Origin: Streptomyces kanamyceticus
Lineage (GTDB): Bacteria; Actinomycetota; Actinomycetes; Streptomycetales; Streptomycetaceae
Direction: 5' to 3'
Assembly: GCF_008704495.1 (NCBI RefSeq)
Contig: NZ_CP023699.1
Location: forward strand, 1,612,001 to 1,676,000
Length of the DNA: 64,000 nucleotides
The stretch's first letter is position 1. Every line of letters starts with the position of its first letter. Positions 34,323-42,362 of this stretch are shown here, piece after piece. Below the pieces are notes generated by a model, which was not told the origin of the DNA, made no database searches, and saw only the letters and a program-made list of their open reading frames with translations. Made by a program: the position numbers and the translations under genes.

Positions 34323-36299
34323 TCACTCCCCCGGCGGCCGCATCCGGAAGTCGTACCGCGCCGCTATCTCCTCGCCGGTCGCCGCGGCCCACAGTTCGCC
34401 CACGGTCTCCGCGCCCTCCCGCAGGTCGGCCGCCTCGAAGCCCTCGTCGAAGACCGCCCGCACGCCGTCCATGTCGCCCTCGGCGAAGAGCAGTTGGGCC
34501 TCGGCGAGGCGGAACCTTCCTTCGGTCCGCGTCCGCGCGTGGAGCCGCTCCCACACCGCGCGGGCCGCCTCGGTCCGGCCCACCGCGAGCAGCGCGGCCA
34601 TCGCCTCCCTGCCGAGCGCCGCGGTGGCCGCCGTCCAGAGTTCGCCGTCGTCCCTGCGCTCCTCGCAGAGGTCGTCGAAGGCGGCCGCGTAACTGTCCGC
34701 GGCCCGTTCCGCGTGCCCCTCGGTCTGGTCGGCGACGGCGAGACAGCGCAGCAACGGCCAGCGGGACGGGGCCAGTTCGAGGCCGCGCTCCCAGCTGCGG
34801 ACGGCCTGCGCCCGGTCGCCCGCGTGCCACTGCGCGATCCCGAGGTGGTACTCGGCCTGCGGACGCGCGGGCGCGGTCTCCAGCATGTCGCGCCAGTGCG
34901 GCGACACCAGGGTCGGTCCCGGCGGGGCGACACGGCGCGGCTCGGGCACGGCCCCGGTGTGCAGCAGTTCGAGCCACGGCGCCTGCTCGGGGCCCAGCGT
35001 CGACTCGGCGAAGGGCGTGCCCGACAGCTTGTACTCGGCGCGCAGCACTTCGAGGGCGCCCCAGCCCGAGCCGGTGGCGAGCGACTCGCCCGGCTCGGTG
35101 TCGGCGCAGGTCAGCCACGCCTCGTAGGCGGCGTCGACGGCCTCGCGGGGCAGCGCTTCGGCGAGCCGCGCCGCGGCTTCGCCCCGCGCGCCGTCCCAGT
35201 CGTCGCCGTGCACCAGGTCGGGCCGCGCGGACAGCGGCCCGTACGACTCCAGCCAGCTGAACTCGCTCTCGGCGTCGAGGCGTACGTGTTCGAGCTGGGT
35301 GCGCGCGAGGCCCGCCTGGATCTCGGCGTAGCCCGGGGTGCCCGGCTCGGTGAGCCACTCCTGCCAGCGTCCGCCGCCGGTGCCGGTGCCCCAGACGAAG
35401 AGCTTGCGGCCGCGCAGCCGGTCCGTCGAGGTCTGCGCGAGCCCGTGCCCCTCGGCGTCGAGCGCGGCGATCCAGCGCCGGGTGTCGTCCGGCACGTCGT
35501 AGAAGTAGTCGGCGGGGTACTCGCTGCGCGTCGGGTACGTCCGGTCGACCCCGTCGCACTCCGGCACCGGCACCCGGTCGAGGCCGCCCGCGTACGCGAA
35601 CCGCCACGCCTCGTCGGCGGGCGCGAGCACCCTGCGCTCCTGGGGCACGGCGATGTTCGACCACCAGTAGACGGGCACGGCCCTCTCGTGCGGATTGCGG
35701 ATCCGCACGCCGACGTGCAGGAAGTCGGAGCCTTCCGGCAGCCACAGGTCCACCTGGAAGGGCACGTCGCGCAGCCGCTCCCACTCCCACAGGCGCAGCA
35801 TCTCGCCGCCGTCGGGCGCGGTCACACGCGCGGCGTGCAGCGGCGCGCAGGACAGCGTGGTGTGCCCCGTGGCGCCGATGTTCCACTCGATGCCACCGGA
35901 GAACCAGGCGCCGTTGAGCGCGAAGGCGGCGGGCTGCAACACCGGGTTGCGGTAGAGGAGTTCGCGCCCTGTGGGTTTGTGGAAGAGGGAGTGGACGCGG
36001 CCGCCGTAGCCGGGCAGGACGGTGGCGCGCAGCCGGTCGTTCTCGATGACGATCGTGTCGATCGGCGTCTCGGTGCGGTCCCGGCCGTACCCGTCGACGA
36101 GCCGCACGGGCAGGATGCCGCGCAGCGGCTCGTAGCCGAGCTGGCGCGCCATGTCGCGCGGCAGCCCTTCCTTGGCACGCTCGTCCAGTGTGTGCACTTC
36201 GTCGAGCGGCCGCAGCGCGGGCAGGGGGTTCTCCGGACCCAACGGGGCGGCGGGCAGGGTCAGTACGTCACGGCGCACGGTGGTCTTCACGATCACCAT
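34323..36299 (-). CDS. DUF5107 / TPR protein
   Basis: 658-aa protein. The first ~400 residues form a galactose-mutarotase-like DUF5107 beta-sandwich (TVLPGYGGRVHSLFHKPTGR, NGAWFSGGIEWNIGATGHT, YWWSNIAVPQ). The C-terminal ~270 residues are helical tetratricopeptide-like repeats (AEYHLGIAQWHAGDRAQAVR, SWERGLELAPSRWPLL). Such proteins occur beside sugar catabolic genes and may bind or epimerise oligosaccharides. No signal peptide. ATG 36299 is chosen where conserved sequence begins (MVIVKTTVRRDVLTLP). Confidence 0.85.
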   Translation of the reverse strand: MVIVKTTVRRDVLTLPAAPLGPENPLPALRPLDEVHTLDERAKEGLPRDMARQLGYEPLRGILPVRLVDGYGRDRTETPIDTIVIENDRLRATVLPGYGGRVHSLFHKPTGRELLYRNPVLQPAAFALNGAWFSGGIEWNIGATGHTTLSCAPLHAARVTAPDGGEMLRLWEWERLRDVPFQVDLWLPEGSDFLHVGVRIRNPHERAVPVYWWSNIAVPQERRVLAPADEAWRFAYAGGLDRVPVPECDGVDRTYPTRSEYPADYFYDVPDDTRRWIAALDAEGHGLAQTSTDRLRGRKLFVWGTGTGGGRWQEWLTEPGTPGYAEIQAGLARTQLEHVRLDAESEFSWLESYGPLSARPDLVHGDDWDGARGEAAARLAEALPREAVDAAYEAWLTCADTEPGESLATGSGWGALEVLRAEYKLSGTPFAESTLGPEQAPWLELLHTGAVPEPRRVAPPGPTLVSPHWRDMLETAPARPQAEYHLGIAQWHAGDRAQAVRSWERGLELAPSRWPLLRCLAVADQTEGHAERAADSYAAAFDDLCEERRDDGELWTAATAALGREAMAALLAVGRTEAARAVWERLHARTRTEGRFRLAEAQLLFAEGDMDGVRAVFDEGFEAADLREGAETVGELWAAATGEEIAARYDFRMRPPGE

Positions 36300-36339
36300 G
36301 GAACACGTTCGACCGGGCGGCGACCAGGGGTTCTCCCGG

Positions 36340-37236
36340 TCAGGATTCCGCAAAGGCCGCCACGAGCAGATCCGCGAGGAGGTCACCGGCCGTGCCCTGC
36401 GGGTCGAGGTCGGGGTCGTAGATGGTGAGGTTGAGGCCGACGCAGCGCGGCGAGTTCACCAACGGCCGCAGCAGCGCGAGGAGTTCGTCGGGCAGGAGGC
36501 CGCCCGCGTCGGGGCTGTCGACGGCGGGCATCACGGTCGGGTCGAGTACGTCGGCGTCCAGGTGCACCCAGAAGCCGTCCAGGACGTCCACTTCGAGGGT
36601 CTCCACGACGGCGCGGGCGATGACCTCGGGGCCCCACTGCCTGATCTCGCCGACGGTGGCGTTGGAGATCTTCAGGTCCCTGAACTCGGCGCGGTCCTCG
36701 TCGTCGTCCCGCATCCCGAAGAGGCGTACGTCCTCGTCGCGCAGGTAGGGCCGCAGCCCCTCGATGTCGGTGAGGTCGTCCTGGCCGCGCCCGGTGGCGA
36801 TGGCCAGCTCCTCACCGCCCGCGGCGCCGACCCCGCCGGAGTTCCCGGTGTGCCGGAAGTCCGCGGAGCCGTCGACAGCCGCGATGCCGTACCGCCCGAC
36901 GCGGCGCAGCGCGAGTGCCGCGCCGAGCTGGATGGAACAGTCACCGCCGAGCACGACGAGGAAGTCCCCCGCGCGCACGTGGTGTTCGACGCGGTCGGCG
37001 AGCCGCACCGTGTAGGAGGCGATGGCGGCCGCGTTGAAGACGCCGTCGCCCTCTTGCCAGTCCCCGCGGTCGTAGCGCGGCGGCACCACGACCCCGCCCT
37101 CGAAGGCGCCGAGCCTGCGCAGGATCCCCCGCTCGCGCATGGCCCCCGCCAGCTTGTAGCAGCCGGGCACGGTGCCGGGGGCGGGCGGGCGCAGGCCCAG
37201 GTTCGAGGGGGCGTCGACGACCACGATGTTTCGCAT
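36340..37236 (-). CDS. Arginase/agmatinase-fold protein with altered metal site
   Basis: 298-aa ureohydrolase-fold protein. The fold motifs are present, but two manganese-binding histidines are replaced. GGDHS is GGDCS (Cys100), and DAHAD is DGSAD (Ser124). The third motif DxD is kept (VHLDADVLDP). Canonical arginase or agmatinase chemistry is therefore doubtful. It may use another metal, another amide, or be inactive. ATG 37236 is preferred because GAGG lies 8 bases upstream. It lies 12 kb from the agmatine deiminase-urease cluster. Confidence 0.82.
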   Translation of the reverse strand: MRNIVVVDAPSNLGLRPPAPGTVPGCYKLAGAMRERGILRRLGAFEGGVVVPPRYDRGDWQEGDGVFNAAAIASYTVRLADRVEHHVRAGDFLVVLGGDCSIQLGAALALRRVGRYGIAAVDGSADFRHTGNSGGVGAAGGEELAIATGRGQDDLTDIEGLRPYLRDEDVRLFGMRDDDEDRAEFRDLKISNATVGEIRQWGPEVIARAVVETLEVDVLDGFWVHLDADVLDPTVMPAVDSPDAGGLLPDELLALLRPLVNSPRCVGLNLTIYDPDLDPQGTAGDLLADLLVAAFAES

Positions 37237-37269
37237 GCGGCTCATCCTCGGCGACGCGGGCCGCTGTCT

Positions 37270-37815
37270 TCAAGACCTTTCGGGACCGGCGGTGACGGCC
37301 CAGCGTTCGTGGTCGCGCCAGGCCCCGTCGATGAAGAGGAAGTCCGGCGAGAAGCCCTCGAGCCGGAAGCCGCCGCGTCGGACGAGCGCGATGGAGGCGG
37401 CGTTCCCCGGCTGGATGTTGGCCTCCAGGCGGTGCAGGTCGAGGGCTCCGAAGGCGTACGCCGTGACGAGGTCGAGCCCCTCGGACATCAGACCGCGCCC
37501 CGCGGCGTGCGCGAACGCGCCGTATCCCAGGGCGCCGCAGCGGAACGCGCTCCGGACGATGTTGTTGATGTTGATGAAGCCGCCGATGGCGCCGCTGTCG
37601 CGCTCGCAGACCAGGAACCCGGCCTTCGTCGGGTCCTCGATGAGCACCCGGGCGTACGCGCGGTAGGCGTCGTCGCCCGACGGCGGAAAGAGCCAGGGCC
37701 TGTGCAGGTCCTGGCTCTCTCGCGTACGGGCGGTGAACTCGGCGGAGTCCGCGTGGGTGAAGTGACGTATGCCCACGCGGGGGCCTTCGGCGAGATAACT
37801 TGCGTGGTCGGACAT
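37270..37815 (-). CDS. GNAT acetyltransferase (RimJ-like)
   Basis: 181-aa N-acetyltransferase. RVGIRHFTHADSAEFTART is the N-terminal strand-helix, and VCERDSGAIGGFININNIV leads to the acetyl-CoA loop region FAHAAGRGLMSEGLDLVTAY. LHRLEANIQPGNAASIALVR with RGGFRLEGF is the typical RimJ/RimL C-terminal motif. Targets may be ribosomal protein N-termini or small amines. It precedes the arginase-like gene by 33 bases on the same strand. Confidence 0.87.
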   Translation of the reverse strand: MSDHASYLAEGPRVGIRHFTHADSAEFTARTRESQDLHRPWLFPPSGDDAYRAYARVLIEDPTKAGFLVCERDSGAIGGFININNIVRSAFRCGALGYGAFAHAAGRGLMSEGLDLVTAYAFGALDLHRLEANIQPGNAASIALVRRGGFRLEGFSPDFLFIDGAWRDHERWAVTAGPERS

Positions 37816-37858
37816 CCGGCCACGCTATCCACTGCCCGCCGGGGTCACACGGCGGCGG

Positions 37859-38356
37859 TCACTCCGGGGGCATCTTCCAGAACTGCCAGGCCACGTTCGC
37901 GCAGTCCCGCACGTTGATTCCCGCGTGCTCGCTCGGGTCGCCGTTCTCCTGGATGCTCAGACACTGGCGGTTCACTCCGGAGCGCAGCCACGAACCCTCC
38001 AGCTTCCACTGCTGGTTGGCCAGGCCGTGGCAGTCGCCGACCGCCTGGGCCGGGGCGTCGATCTCTCCGTTGCGTACGTCCAGGCAGTGCAGCTCCGCGC
38101 GATTGCGCAGCTTTCCGCCCTCCCAGAACCAGAGCTGATTGCCGGTGCCCCGGCAGGTCTGCACTTCTACGTTGTCGCCGTTGGTGGCCAGGCACTTGTC
38201 GTGCAGGGCGCTGCGGATGTCGAAGTCGGCCCGTGGCCCGGCCGCGGACGCGTGTTCCGGCGCGTGATCGGCCGCGTAGCCGGACTGTGAGGTGGCGAGG
38301 AGGGGCAGGGCGGCGAAGGCGAGCGCGGCGGTGCCGCGCATCAGGTTCTTTGTCAC
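37859..38356 (-). CDS. Secreted ricin-type beta-trefoil lectin
   Basis: 165-aa exported protein. It has a Sec-type signal (ALAFAALPLLATSQSGYA) and then one ricin-B trefoil (residues ~45-165). The QxW-type repeats are GNQLWFW, NQQWKLE and AWQFWK, with three Cys-containing subdomains. It should bind sugars outside the cell and has no catalytic domain. GTG 38356 (MTKNLMRGTAAL) is chosen as it gives the signal peptide a normal basic start. Confidence 0.85.
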   Translation of the reverse strand: MTKNLMRGTAALAFAALPLLATSQSGYAADHAPEHASAAGPRADFDIRSALHDKCLATNGDNVEVQTCRGTGNQLWFWEGGKLRNRAELHCLDVRNGEIDAPAQAVGDCHGLANQQWKLEGSWLRSGVNRQCLSIQENGDPSEHAGINVRDCANVAWQFWKMPPE

Positions 38357-38494
38357 GGAGCAGGGTGTATCGGGCAAAGGGCGGGTTCTGGAATGCCCAG
38401 GAACCGGAACCCACCCGTCCGAGTGAAGGATTTCACCGCCGAAACGACCCTGCGCACAGCCGCCGAAACGACCCTGCACGACCGCTCCGACCAG

Positions 38495-38821
38495 CTACTT
38501 CTTCGGGCACCTCTCGCCGTTCTTCACGACGCCGATGGCGACGGGACCTCGGTCGAACTGCTGACCGGCGGCCGGGGACTGCGTGCACACCTTCCAGCTC
38601 AGCGGCCACAGGACGTGCCGGTGGGCGCCGCTGACGTCCCGCACGTCGACGCGCGTGCGGTAGTCGAGGGTCGAGAAGACGTGCATCAGGCCCCGCCCCC
38701 GGAGCTCCGGCATCGGCGGCCCCGCCGCGGCCGCCGTGGTCACCGCCAGCAGGGTCGCCGCGGCCGCGCCGCCCACCACCACGCCCGCGCGCCGCAGCCG
38801 CGGCTTCACTGACACCCTCAC
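38495..38821 (-). CDS. Exported single-PASTA-domain protein
   Basis: 108-aa protein with a signal peptide (RRAGVVVGGAAAATLLAVTT, ending AAAA). One PASTA-like domain follows: PELRGRGLMHVFSTLDYRTR, DVSGAHRHVLWPLSWKVC and TQSPAAGQQFDRGPVAIGVV. PASTA domains bind peptidoglycan fragments or beta-lactams. The GTG at 38821 overlaps the stop of the LapA gene (GTGA), so the pair is translationally coupled. Confidence 0.75.
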   Translation of the reverse strand: MRVSVKPRLRRAGVVVGGAAAATLLAVTTAAAAGPPMPELRGRGLMHVFSTLDYRTRVDVRDVSGAHRHVLWPLSWKVCTQSPAAGQQFDRGPVAIGVVKNGERCPKK

Positions 38822-39063
38822 TTGCGCCTCCTGACGAAGTAGGCCCCGCACAGAGCACCGATCAGGGCCGTGCCGAGCAGCGCCATCCACAGCGGCAGAG
38901 TCACTTCGGGGATCAGCAGTCGGATCTTGGTGCTGCGGGTGTTCTCGAAGATGAAGACCAGGGTGAGGACGGCGATCGCGGCGACGGCCACCCTGCCGGG
39001 TGTCATCAGCCCGCCGCCCTGGCCGCTGCTCTTGGAGCCGCCCGTGGAGGTGTTGGGGCTCAT
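38818..39063 (-). CDS. LapA/DUF1049-family small membrane protein
   Basis: 81-aa protein with a Ser/Gly-rich N-terminus and two membrane segments (VAVAAIAVLTLVFIFENTRS and LWMALLGTALIGALCGAYFV). The TRSTKIRLLIPEVTLPLW link between them is the LapA/DUF1049 pattern. It ends in a basic stop-transfer tail. Coupled to the PASTA gene. Confidence 0.82.
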   Translation of the reverse strand: MSPNTSTGGSKSSGQGGGLMTPGRVAVAAIAVLTLVFIFENTRSTKIRLLIPEVTLPLWMALLGTALIGALCGAYFVRRRK

Positions 39064-39184
39064 GGTGTGGACCCTTCCGTCGGAGGTACGTCCGGCCTCC
39101 CCCGGCACCAGCATGGGCAGCTGGGCCGGGTTCGCGCGCGGTGGGTGTGTCTCCGGGGTGGGCCGGTGGGCCAAGCGGGTGACG

Positions 39185-39328
39185 TCAGTGGTTGACGACG
39201 GGCAGGTCGAGGACGCCGGTGCCCTCGGGCGCGCCGGTCACCGTGACCGGCTTGACTCCCTTGTTCCCGCCGTACGCCCCGTCGCGCCCGCCGGTGCGGG
39301 CGTGGCGACGGGACAAGGGGACCTCCAC
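39185..39328 (-). CDS. Possible small protein of 47 aa
   Basis: A short GTG-started frame (VEVPLSRRHARTGGRDGAYG onward, ending GVLDLPVVNH). It has codon bias like a gene, but I recognise no family and see no clear RBS. It could also be the tail of a lost larger gene. The stretch 39064-39397 is otherwise non-coding. Confidence 0.3.
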   Translation of the reverse strand: MEVPLSRRHARTGGRDGAYGGNKGVKPVTVTGAPEGTGVLDLPVVNH

Positions 39329-39336
39329 GCGGCAGC

Positions 39337-39352
39337 TACTGACCGGTCAGTA
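39337..39352. promoter_or_regulatory. 16-bp perfect palindrome, TetR-type operator candidate
   Basis: TACTGACCGGTCAGTA is fully self-complementary, of the size and kind bound by TetR/AcrR regulators. It lies just upstream of the 47-aa frame on the minus strand and downstream of the S66 peptidase gene. No TetR gene is adjacent. Confidence 0.5.
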
Positions 39353-39397
39353 CCGGCCGAAGTCATGCTCCGTGAAGGGACCGGACCTCGGTAGGGG

Positions 39398-40342
39398 TCA
39401 CACGAGCGCGGGCACGTCCAGCGTCAACGTCCCCGCGTCCGCGTCCAGTTCGCCCGGCACCCCGAACGGCACCGTCAGCGCCCCGTCGCAGTGCCCGAAC
39501 CCGAACTCCGAAAGCACCGGCACGCCGAGGCCGCCGAGCCGGTCGGCGAGGAGCGCCCGCACCTCGTCGTGGGGCTCGCACTCCTTCCAGGAGCCGAGCA
39601 CGATGCCCGCGACGCCCTCCAGCCAGCGGGCGCGCAGGAGTTGGGTGAGGATTCGGTCCAGGCTGTACGCCTCTTCCCCGATGTCCTCGATGCAGAGCAG
39701 GCCGCCGCGCGCGGACGCCCGCGCGTGCGGGGTGGCGAGTTCGGCGGCGAGCAGCGACACGCAGCCGCCGAGCGTGACGCCCCTGGCCCGGCCGCCGACC
39801 AGCGCGCGGGCGTCCGGGGACGCGGCGCGGATCACCTGGGCGTCCCGCGGCGCGAACAGCGTGGTGCGCAGGTGCTCCTGGGTCCGCGCGTTCTTGAGGA
39901 AGTCGAGCACGCCCGTCATGGGCCCGTGCAGCGTGGCGACACCGAGCCGGTTGGCGAAGGCCTCGTGCAGCGGGGTGATGTCGCTGTAGCCGAGGAACAC
40001 CTTCGGCCCGCCGCTCCGCGTCGCCTCCCGCATCGCGGACCAGTCGACGAGGTCCACCATCCGCTGCGATCCGTACCCGCCCTTGGCGCAGAACACGGCG
40101 GACACCGACGGGTCGCACCACGCCCGCGTCAGGTCCTCGGCGCGGGCGGCGTCCGCGCCAGCGAGATAGTCGAACTCCGGGTGCCGGTCCAGGACATGGG
40201 GCATGACGAGCGGGTCGAGGTCCCAGCCGCGCAGGATGTCCAGGCCCGCCTGGAGCGCGTCCTCGGGCACCGGACCGCTGGGCGCCACGACGGCCACCCG
40301 CGCGCCGGGAACGAGGCGCGCGGGCCGGTCGAGCGGTCTCAC
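39398..40342 (-). CDS. LD-carboxypeptidase (S66, LdcA/MccF type)
   Basis: 314-aa serine peptidase that trims D-amino-acid-containing peptides such as murein tetrapeptides. The S66 catalytic residues are visible: Ser in FLGYSDITPLHEAFANRLG, Glu in LLCIEDIGEEAYSLDRIL and His in FGFGHCDGALTVPFG. The N-terminal AKGGYGSQRMVDLVDW is also typical. The GTG at 40342 overlaps the stop of the S9 peptidase gene. It is the last gene of a four-peptidase operon and probably acts in the cytosol. Confidence 0.92.
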   Translation of the reverse strand: MRPLDRPARLVPGARVAVVAPSGPVPEDALQAGLDILRGWDLDPLVMPHVLDRHPEFDYLAGADAARAEDLTRAWCDPSVSAVFCAKGGYGSQRMVDLVDWSAMREATRSGGPKVFLGYSDITPLHEAFANRLGVATLHGPMTGVLDFLKNARTQEHLRTTLFAPRDAQVIRAASPDARALVGGRARGVTLGGCVSLLAAELATPHARASARGGLLCIEDIGEEAYSLDRILTQLLRARWLEGVAGIVLGSWKECEPHDEVRALLADRLGGLGVPVLSEFGFGHCDGALTVPFGVPGELDADAGTLTLDVPALV

Positions 40343-42339
40343 TTGGCGAGCTCCAGGGTCGGCACGCGTCCGGCGAGGTCGATCCTGAACACCTGGGCGT
40401 ACAGGGACAGTTCGGCCTCCAGGGCGCGGATCATGGTGTCGGCGCGGCGGAAACCGTGCCCCTCCCCCTCGAAGGCGATGTAGGCGTGCGGGACGCCGCG
40501 CCCCTCGATCCTGGCGAGGAACCGCTCGGCCTGCGCGGGCGGGCAGATCACGTCGTCGAGCCCCTGGAGGAGCAGGAACGGCGTGGTGATCCGGTCGGCC
40601 CTGGTCACCGGCGAGCGCTCCGCGTACCGCCCCGGCACCTCGTCGAGCGGGCCCACGATGGAGTGCAGGTACCGCGACTCGAAGTCGTGGGTCTCCCCGG
40701 ACGCGAACGCGGTGAGGTCGAGGACCGGGTAGATGATGGTGCCGCAGGCGTAGACGTCGGTGCTGGTCAGCGAGGCCGCCGTGGTCCAGCCGCCCGCGCT
40801 GCCGCCGCGGATCGCGAGGCGGCTGCGGTCGGCGGTCCCCTCGTCGGCGAGGGCGAGGGCGACGGCCGCGCAGTCGTCGACGTCGACGCTGCCCCACTGC
40901 TCGCGCAGCCGGTTGCGGTAGGCACGCCCGTACCCGGTGGAGCCGCCGTAGTTGACCTCGGCGACGCCGATGCCGCGCGAGGTGAAGTAGGCGATGGCCA
41001 GGTCGAGCACGAGCGGCGAGCGGCTGGTGGGCCCGCCGTGCGCCCACACCACGTAGGGCGGCAGTTCGTCGTCGGGGGCGACGTGGCCCGGGTGGTGCGG
41101 CGGGTAGACGTGGGCGTGGATCTCGCGTCCCGCGGGGCCCGCGAAGGTGCGGATCCGCGGTTCCGGGTAGTACGTGGCGTCCACCGGGTCGTCGTGGGCG
41201 GCGCCGATCACGCGGGCGCGTCCTGTGCCGGTGTCCAGTTCCACCACTTCGTACGCGCTGCGCGGGCTCGCCGCGATGCCGACGACGCGGGACCCGTGCG
41301 CGGCGACGGTGGCCGCCCACTCCGTCCAGGGGCCCGCCGCGTCGACGACCTCGCCGGTCTCGGGGTCGAGTATGCCGAGCGCGGTGGCGCCCTTGCCGTG
41401 CACGACGGCGATCAGACCGCTCTCCAGCGGCGCGAACCAGCTCAGGCCGATCATCCAGAGCGGCCCCGCGAACTCCTCCTGGCGCGGACAGAGCGCGTGG
41501 GCGCGGGCGCTGTCGTCGGGTGCCGCGCGGTACAGGTTCCACCAGCCGGTGCGGTCGCTGGCGAAGAGCAGCCGCCCGTCCGGCGCCCACTCCACCTGGG
41601 CGACGGACTCCTCGGGGCCGCCCGCGAACACGCGCGCCGCACCGAAGGTGCCGTCGGGCCGCAGCTCGGCGAGCATCAGCTCGGTGCCGTCCCACGGCAT
41701 CCGCGGATGGTCCCAGGCGAGCCAGGCCGCGTGGGTGCCGTCGGGCGAGATCCGCGGTCCGGTGACGAACCGGTGCCGGTCGTCGGAGAGTTCGCGCACC
41801 GCGCCCCGGTCGTCGGCCGCCGAGCCGTCGAGCGGCACCGCGGCGATGACGCGGCGCACGTCGGTGGGCGCGGGACCGGTGAACTCCTCCAGGACGCACC
41901 ACACTTCGCCACGCTCCGCGCGCAGCACCGGATCGGCCCAGCGCAGCCCGCCGCCCACGGCGGAGAGCGGGGTCAGGGGGCGCGGTCCCGCACCGCGGCC
42001 GCCACCTGGGGCATCGGGTTCGTACGCGTACAGGCGCTGGTCGGCGAAGTTCACGAAGACCACGAGCGGGCCTTCGGGCCCCTCGGCGCCCGCCCAGGGG
42101 CGGCCGCCGTACTCGATGACCCTGCTGCGCACGTTCCACGGGGCCGGCAGCACGGACTGCTCCGTTCCGTCGGGCAGCCGCCGCACCAGCGCGCGCCGTC
42201 CGGCCTCGACGGGCCGTGGCTCGGTCCACCACGCCTCGGCGCCGACGAATCCCGCGAACCCCGGCGCGCCGTCGTGGGCGGCGGCGAGCTCGGCGTCGAT
42301 GGGTGACGGCCATGATCCGTACGCCCGGGTCTGCATCAT
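40339..42339 (-). CDS. S9 family prolyl-oligopeptidase-like peptidase
   Basis: 666-aa peptidase. The N-terminal beta-propeller (~residues 30-400) carries repeats such as RISPDGTHAAWLAWDHPRMP and VEWAPDGRLLFASDRTGWW. The C-terminal alpha/beta hydrolase has the nucleophile RGGSAGGWTT, LQGLDDVICPP (Asp) and FEGEGHGFRR (His). It lacks a signal peptide. It probably removes dipeptides or acyl residues from short peptides. It sits 23 bases after the M20 gene and overlaps the S66 gene. Confidence 0.92.
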   Translation of the reverse strand: MMQTRAYGSWPSPIDAELAAAHDGAPGFAGFVGAEAWWTEPRPVEAGRRALVRRLPDGTEQSVLPAPWNVRSRVIEYGGRPWAGAEGPEGPLVVFVNFADQRLYAYEPDAPGGGRGAGPRPLTPLSAVGGGLRWADPVLRAERGEVWCVLEEFTGPAPTDVRRVIAAVPLDGSAADDRGAVRELSDDRHRFVTGPRISPDGTHAAWLAWDHPRMPWDGTELMLAELRPDGTFGAARVFAGGPEESVAQVEWAPDGRLLFASDRTGWWNLYRAAPDDSARAHALCPRQEEFAGPLWMIGLSWFAPLESGLIAVVHGKGATALGILDPETGEVVDAAGPWTEWAATVAAHGSRVVGIAASPRSAYEVVELDTGTGRARVIGAAHDDPVDATYYPEPRIRTFAGPAGREIHAHVYPPHHPGHVAPDDELPPYVVWAHGGPTSRSPLVLDLAIAYFTSRGIGVAEVNYGGSTGYGRAYRNRLREQWGSVDVDDCAAVALALADEGTADRSRLAIRGGSAGGWTTAASLTSTDVYACGTIIYPVLDLTAFASGETHDFESRYLHSIVGPLDEVPGRYAERSPVTRADRITTPFLLLQGLDDVICPPAQAERFLARIEGRGVPHAYIAFEGEGHGFRRADTMIRALEAELSLYAQVFRIDLAGRVPTLELAK

Positions 42340-42362
42340 GTCCTTTACTTCCCCCATTTTTC

